Source of the DNA: Duganella sp. CF517
GTDB lineage: Bacteria > Pseudomonadota > Gammaproteobacteria > Burkholderiales > Burkholderiaceae_D
DNA: 64,000 nt
Assembly (NCBI RefSeq): GCF_900110275.1
Contig: NZ_FODC01000006.1
Span: forward strand, 124,001-188,000
Reading direction: 5' to 3'
Of the stretch, positions 59,474 to 64,000 are shown one piece after another. The position numbers were made by a program, and so were the translations under genes. A model generated the notes under the pieces. That model had not been told where the DNA came from. It did no database searches and was given only the letters and a program-made list of their open reading frames with translations. The number at the start of each line of letters is the position of its first letter. Position 1 is the stretch's first letter.

Positions 59474-61795
59474 TTAGAACTTGATGTTGGCCGTCAGGCT
59501 GGCCGAACGCGGCGTGCCCGGGGTGTAACGGTAGCCCGACTTGTTGATCGCCGCGGCGTATTCCTTGTCGGCCAGGTTGTACACGTTCAGGCGCACATCG
59601 ATGTTCTTGTTGATCGGATACGACGCCATGGCGTCGGCCACCCAGTACGAATCGATGTAGGCCGGGGTGCCGACGGCGCCGTCGGTGCCGCGCAGCAGCT
59701 TGTCGGAGAAGCGCACGCCGCCGCCGACCGTCAGGCCCATCGGCAGGGTGTACGAGGTCCACGAGGTGAACGCTTGCTTGGGCGTGTAGGCCAGTTGTTC
59801 CTCGCCGTTGGCCAGCACCGAGCGGCCCTTCTCGACCTTGGTCGACATGCGGGTGTAGCCGGCGCTGACGATCCAGCCGCGGGTGATTTCGCCGGTCACG
59901 CCCAGCTCGACGCCCTGGACGCGCTTCTTGCCGTTTTGGTAGTAGACGGCCGGGTTGGTCGGATCGACCTCGACCTCGTTCTTGACGTCGGTGCGGTACA
60001 GCGCGGCCGACAGCGACAGCTTCTGCTTGAGCAGGTCCCACTTGCCGCCCACCTCGTAGTTGGTGGTTTCCTGCGGGTCGTAGTTGACGTTGGCCGCGCT
60101 GTTGGCCGCCGTGCTCAGGGTGAAGTTGGTGCCGCCCGGCGGCGCCTTCGACGTCGCCACCAGACCGTAGACGCTGCTCTCCGGGGTCAGCTTGTAGAGC
60201 GCCGACAATTTGCCGTTGATCAGGTTGTCGCTTTTCTTGAGCGAGGTCGGGATGCGCGTGCCGACCGGCAGCGGCTGCACCGCCGGCGGGGTCACCAGGG
60301 CCTGCAGCGCCACGGCGTCGTACTCGGTGGTGTAGTGGTCGAGGCGCACGCCGCCGTTCAGGATCCACTTGTCGCCGATCTTGATGGTGTCGAACACGTA
60401 CGCGCTCTGGGTGTCGGTGGTGCCGCGGCTTTGCGCGCCGGTGAGGGCGTAGGTCAGCTTGAACGACGTGGCCGGGTTCGGATAGTAGATGCTGGTGACC
60501 GGCAAGCCGGTGCCGCCGGTCGGCGCCCACGTGTACAAGGTCTGCTTCTCGCTGGTGAGCTCGATGCCGCCGACCACGGTGTGCTTGAGCGCGCCCGTGG
60601 CGAATTCGGCGGTGGCGGTGGTCTGGTTGGTGAAGACCTTGTTGGTCGCGTCGCGGAAGGTGGTGTTGGTGCGCAGCATCTGCCAGGTGGCCGGATCGGG
60701 GGTCGGCAGGATCACGTTGGCGTTGGTGGCCATGAACGAGGTCAGCAGGTAGTCCTGCTCGGTCTTGCCGAAGCGGGTGGTGTTCTGCAGTTTGACGCCG
60801 CCGGCGAAGTCGTGCTCGATGCGCACGGTGCCCATGTCGGCGGTGACGTCGTCATGGTCGTACGAGGAGCCGTAGAAGTTGCGCGGATCGACGCGCGGGG
60901 CGCTGTTGAGCGGCGCCAGGCGCACGGCCTCGGCCGCCCGGAACGCCGCCGTGCCGCCGGTGGTCGGCACCGGCGCGCGGTAGCCGGGCAGGCCGATGGT
61001 CAGCACGCCGCCGTCGGGGATGTTGTTTTGCTTGACGTGCAGGTAGTTCAGGTAGACGCGGGTCGGACCGTTCAGGCCGAACGCGACCGACGGCGCCACG
61101 GCCCAGCGCTTGTTCTCGACGACGTCGCGCGCGGCGTTGCCGGAGTCCTGGCCCAGCACGTTGACGCGGAAGGCGGTGCCGCTGTCGGCGTCGAGCACCT
61201 GGTTGAGGTCGGCGGTGGCGCGCTTTTGCTTGCCGCTGCCGAAGGTGACGGAGCCGAGGTAGGCGTTTTCCTGCTGCGGCTGCTTGCTGACCAGGTTGAT
61301 CGAACCGGTCGGCGAGCTGCGGCCGTTGTCGGTGCCGGCCGGGCCCTTGAGCACGTCGATCTGTTCGATGTTGAAGGTGTCGCGCGAGATCGAGCCGATA
61401 TCGCGCACGCCGTCGACGTAGATGCTGCCGGAGGCGTCGAAGCCGCGCATGAAGATGGCGTCGCCGGTGTTGGTGTTGCCGTTCTCGCCCAGGAAGAAGG
61501 CGCCCACGCCGGGGGTGTTGCGCAGCGCTTCGGTCAAGGTGACGGCGCCCTGCTGTTCGATCAGTTCTTTTTTGATGACGGTGATGGTCTGGGCGGTGTC
61601 GACCAGCTTCTCGGTGTACTTGACGGACGAGGCCTTGTCGGCCTTGATGCCGTCGGCGGTGCCCTGCACCGTGACCTCGGGCATGGTTTGTTGCTGCGCC
61701 ACGGCCGCGACCGGCAGCAGCATCACGGCCAACGCCGCGCTCATGTGTTGGTTGAAACGCGATTGCGCGTGTTTGCGACTCTTGATCATTGCCAT
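59474..61795 (-). CDS. fiu: Fiu-like catecholate siderophore TonB receptor
   Basis: Outer-membrane receptor of about 773 aa. After the signal peptide (SAALAVMLLPVAAVAQQQ) come the TonB box region, the plug domain (TITVIKKELIEQQGAVTLTEALRNTPGVGAFFLGENGN, DAIFMRGFDASGSIYVDGVRD) and a barrel ending SLTANIKF with terminal Phe. The pairing with a YbiX-like oxygenase and the GENGN motif fit the Fiu/PiuA group importing monocatechol siderophores. A Fur-like box lies about 125 bp upstream. Confidence 0.9.
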   Translation of the reverse strand: MAMIKSRKHAQSRFNQHMSAALAVMLLPVAAVAQQQTMPEVTVQGTADGIKADKASSVKYTEKLVDTAQTITVIKKELIEQQGAVTLTEALRNTPGVGAFFLGENGNTNTGDAIFMRGFDASGSIYVDGVRDIGSISRDTFNIEQIDVLKGPAGTDNGRSSPTGSINLVSKQPQQENAYLGSVTFGSGKQKRATADLNQVLDADSGTAFRVNVLGQDSGNAARDVVENKRWAVAPSVAFGLNGPTRVYLNYLHVKQNNIPDGGVLTIGLPGYRAPVPTTGGTAAFRAAEAVRLAPLNSAPRVDPRNFYGSSYDHDDVTADMGTVRIEHDFAGGVKLQNTTRFGKTEQDYLLTSFMATNANVILPTPDPATWQMLRTNTTFRDATNKVFTNQTTATAEFATGALKHTVVGGIELTSEKQTLYTWAPTGGTGLPVTSIYYPNPATSFKLTYALTGAQSRGTTDTQSAYVFDTIKIGDKWILNGGVRLDHYTTEYDAVALQALVTPPAVQPLPVGTRIPTSLKKSDNLINGKLSALYKLTPESSVYGLVATSKAPPGGTNFTLSTAANSAANVNYDPQETTNYEVGGKWDLLKQKLSLSAALYRTDVKNEVEVDPTNPAVYYQNGKKRVQGVELGVTGEITRGWIVSAGYTRMSTKVEKGRSVLANGEEQLAYTPKQAFTSWTSYTLPMGLTVGGGVRFSDKLLRGTDGAVGTPAYIDSYWVADAMASYPINKNIDVRLNVYNLADKEYAAAINKSGYRYTPGTPRSASLTANIKF

Positions 61796-61916
61796 TCTTT
61801 CATCTAATCGAAGGGAGGCCGGCGGGGCGAAGTGTTGCTGAAGTGTTGCCAACCTGTGTTTGACAGCCGGGAAATCTTTACCAATTTGTGAGAGTGTAAC
61901 AACAAAATGCATAATC

Positions 61917-61939
61917 GTAAATGCGAATTGTTATCAATA
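61917..61939 (-). promoter_or_regulatory. Putative Fur box of the fiu-like gene
   Basis: The core GCGAATTGTTATC (61923-61935) fits the 6-1-6 Fur pattern GATAAT-N-ATTATC at 9 of 12 positions, in an AT-rich 23-bp stretch 128 bp upstream of the chosen receptor start. Confidence 0.5.
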
Positions 61940-62010
61940 CTATTCACGTGATGGCAAAAGGCAACGGGTTTTGCATGGACGGCAGGACGCCGCGGGGCAT
62001 TCGATGGTGC

Positions 62011-64000
<1,990 letters not shown>

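Overview
The window is a GC-rich (roughly two thirds G+C by eye) piece of a bacterial chromosome. Gene content points to a betaproteobacterium of the Oxalobacteraceae (Massilia / Duganella / Janthinobacterium-like): mnmG-rsmG-parA-parB order, short RHH-less PutA, abundant c-di-GMP and chemotaxis proteins, a PEP-CTERM secreted protein, a 3-hydroxybutyrate oligomer hydrolase and two siderophore receptors. The family assignment is inference from protein character, not from a database search. No rRNA, tRNA or CRISPR was seen.

Left part (1-17.7 kb) looks like the replication-origin domain. It holds the mnmG-rsmG-parA-parB segregation/tRNA-modification cluster, two near-perfect parS sites just upstream of mnmG, and a 0.8-kb gene-free stretch (about 15,998-16,790) with perfect DnaA boxes, two DnaA-trio-like CTACTACTA tracts and AT-rich runs, arranged as two copies of one module about 547 bp apart. 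I read this as a candidate bipartite oriC. Between parS and this origin lie a TSUP permease, an iron-dependent alcohol dehydrogenase, a 3HB-oligomer hydrolase, a complete Liv-type ABC operon (promoter, stem-loop and terminator visible), a GMC oxidoreductase and a nitronate monooxygenase. mtnN follows on the right.

Middle part (17.7-36.5 kb): putA with its divergent Lrp-type regulator (perfect palindrome in front of it), a chemoreceptor with a C-terminal sensor, AraC and LysR regulators, an SDR-type epimerase, the rsmD-coaD-ferredoxin-chalcone-isomerase-like cluster, a DUF6279-like lipoprotein, glmU, a second Lrp-type regulator and glmS. A second dense DnaA-box cluster follows glmU. A Tn7-type transposon end with three tandem TnsB-like sites lies 23 bp after the glmS stop (attTn7); no transposase is present, and a small unknown gene follows it.

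Right part (36.5-64 kb) is accessory and signalling: a truncated Xre/ParS-type antitoxin remnant, a lipid kinase, a LytS/LytR-type two-component pair, an alpha/beta hydrolase, a nucleotidyltransferase-like gene, a parD-like/map pair with an operator-like palindrome, an MFS permease, a CHASE-PAS-GGDEF-EAL protein whose 3' end overlaps a Kef-type antiporter by 120 bp, a coupled yciI-like/diguanylate cyclase pair, a Fur-boxed TonB receptor, a GST, a chemoreceptor, a Gly/Ala-rich PEP-CTERM protein, a ybiX-fiu-like iron module, and the 3' part of a hybrid sensor kinase cut by the window edge.
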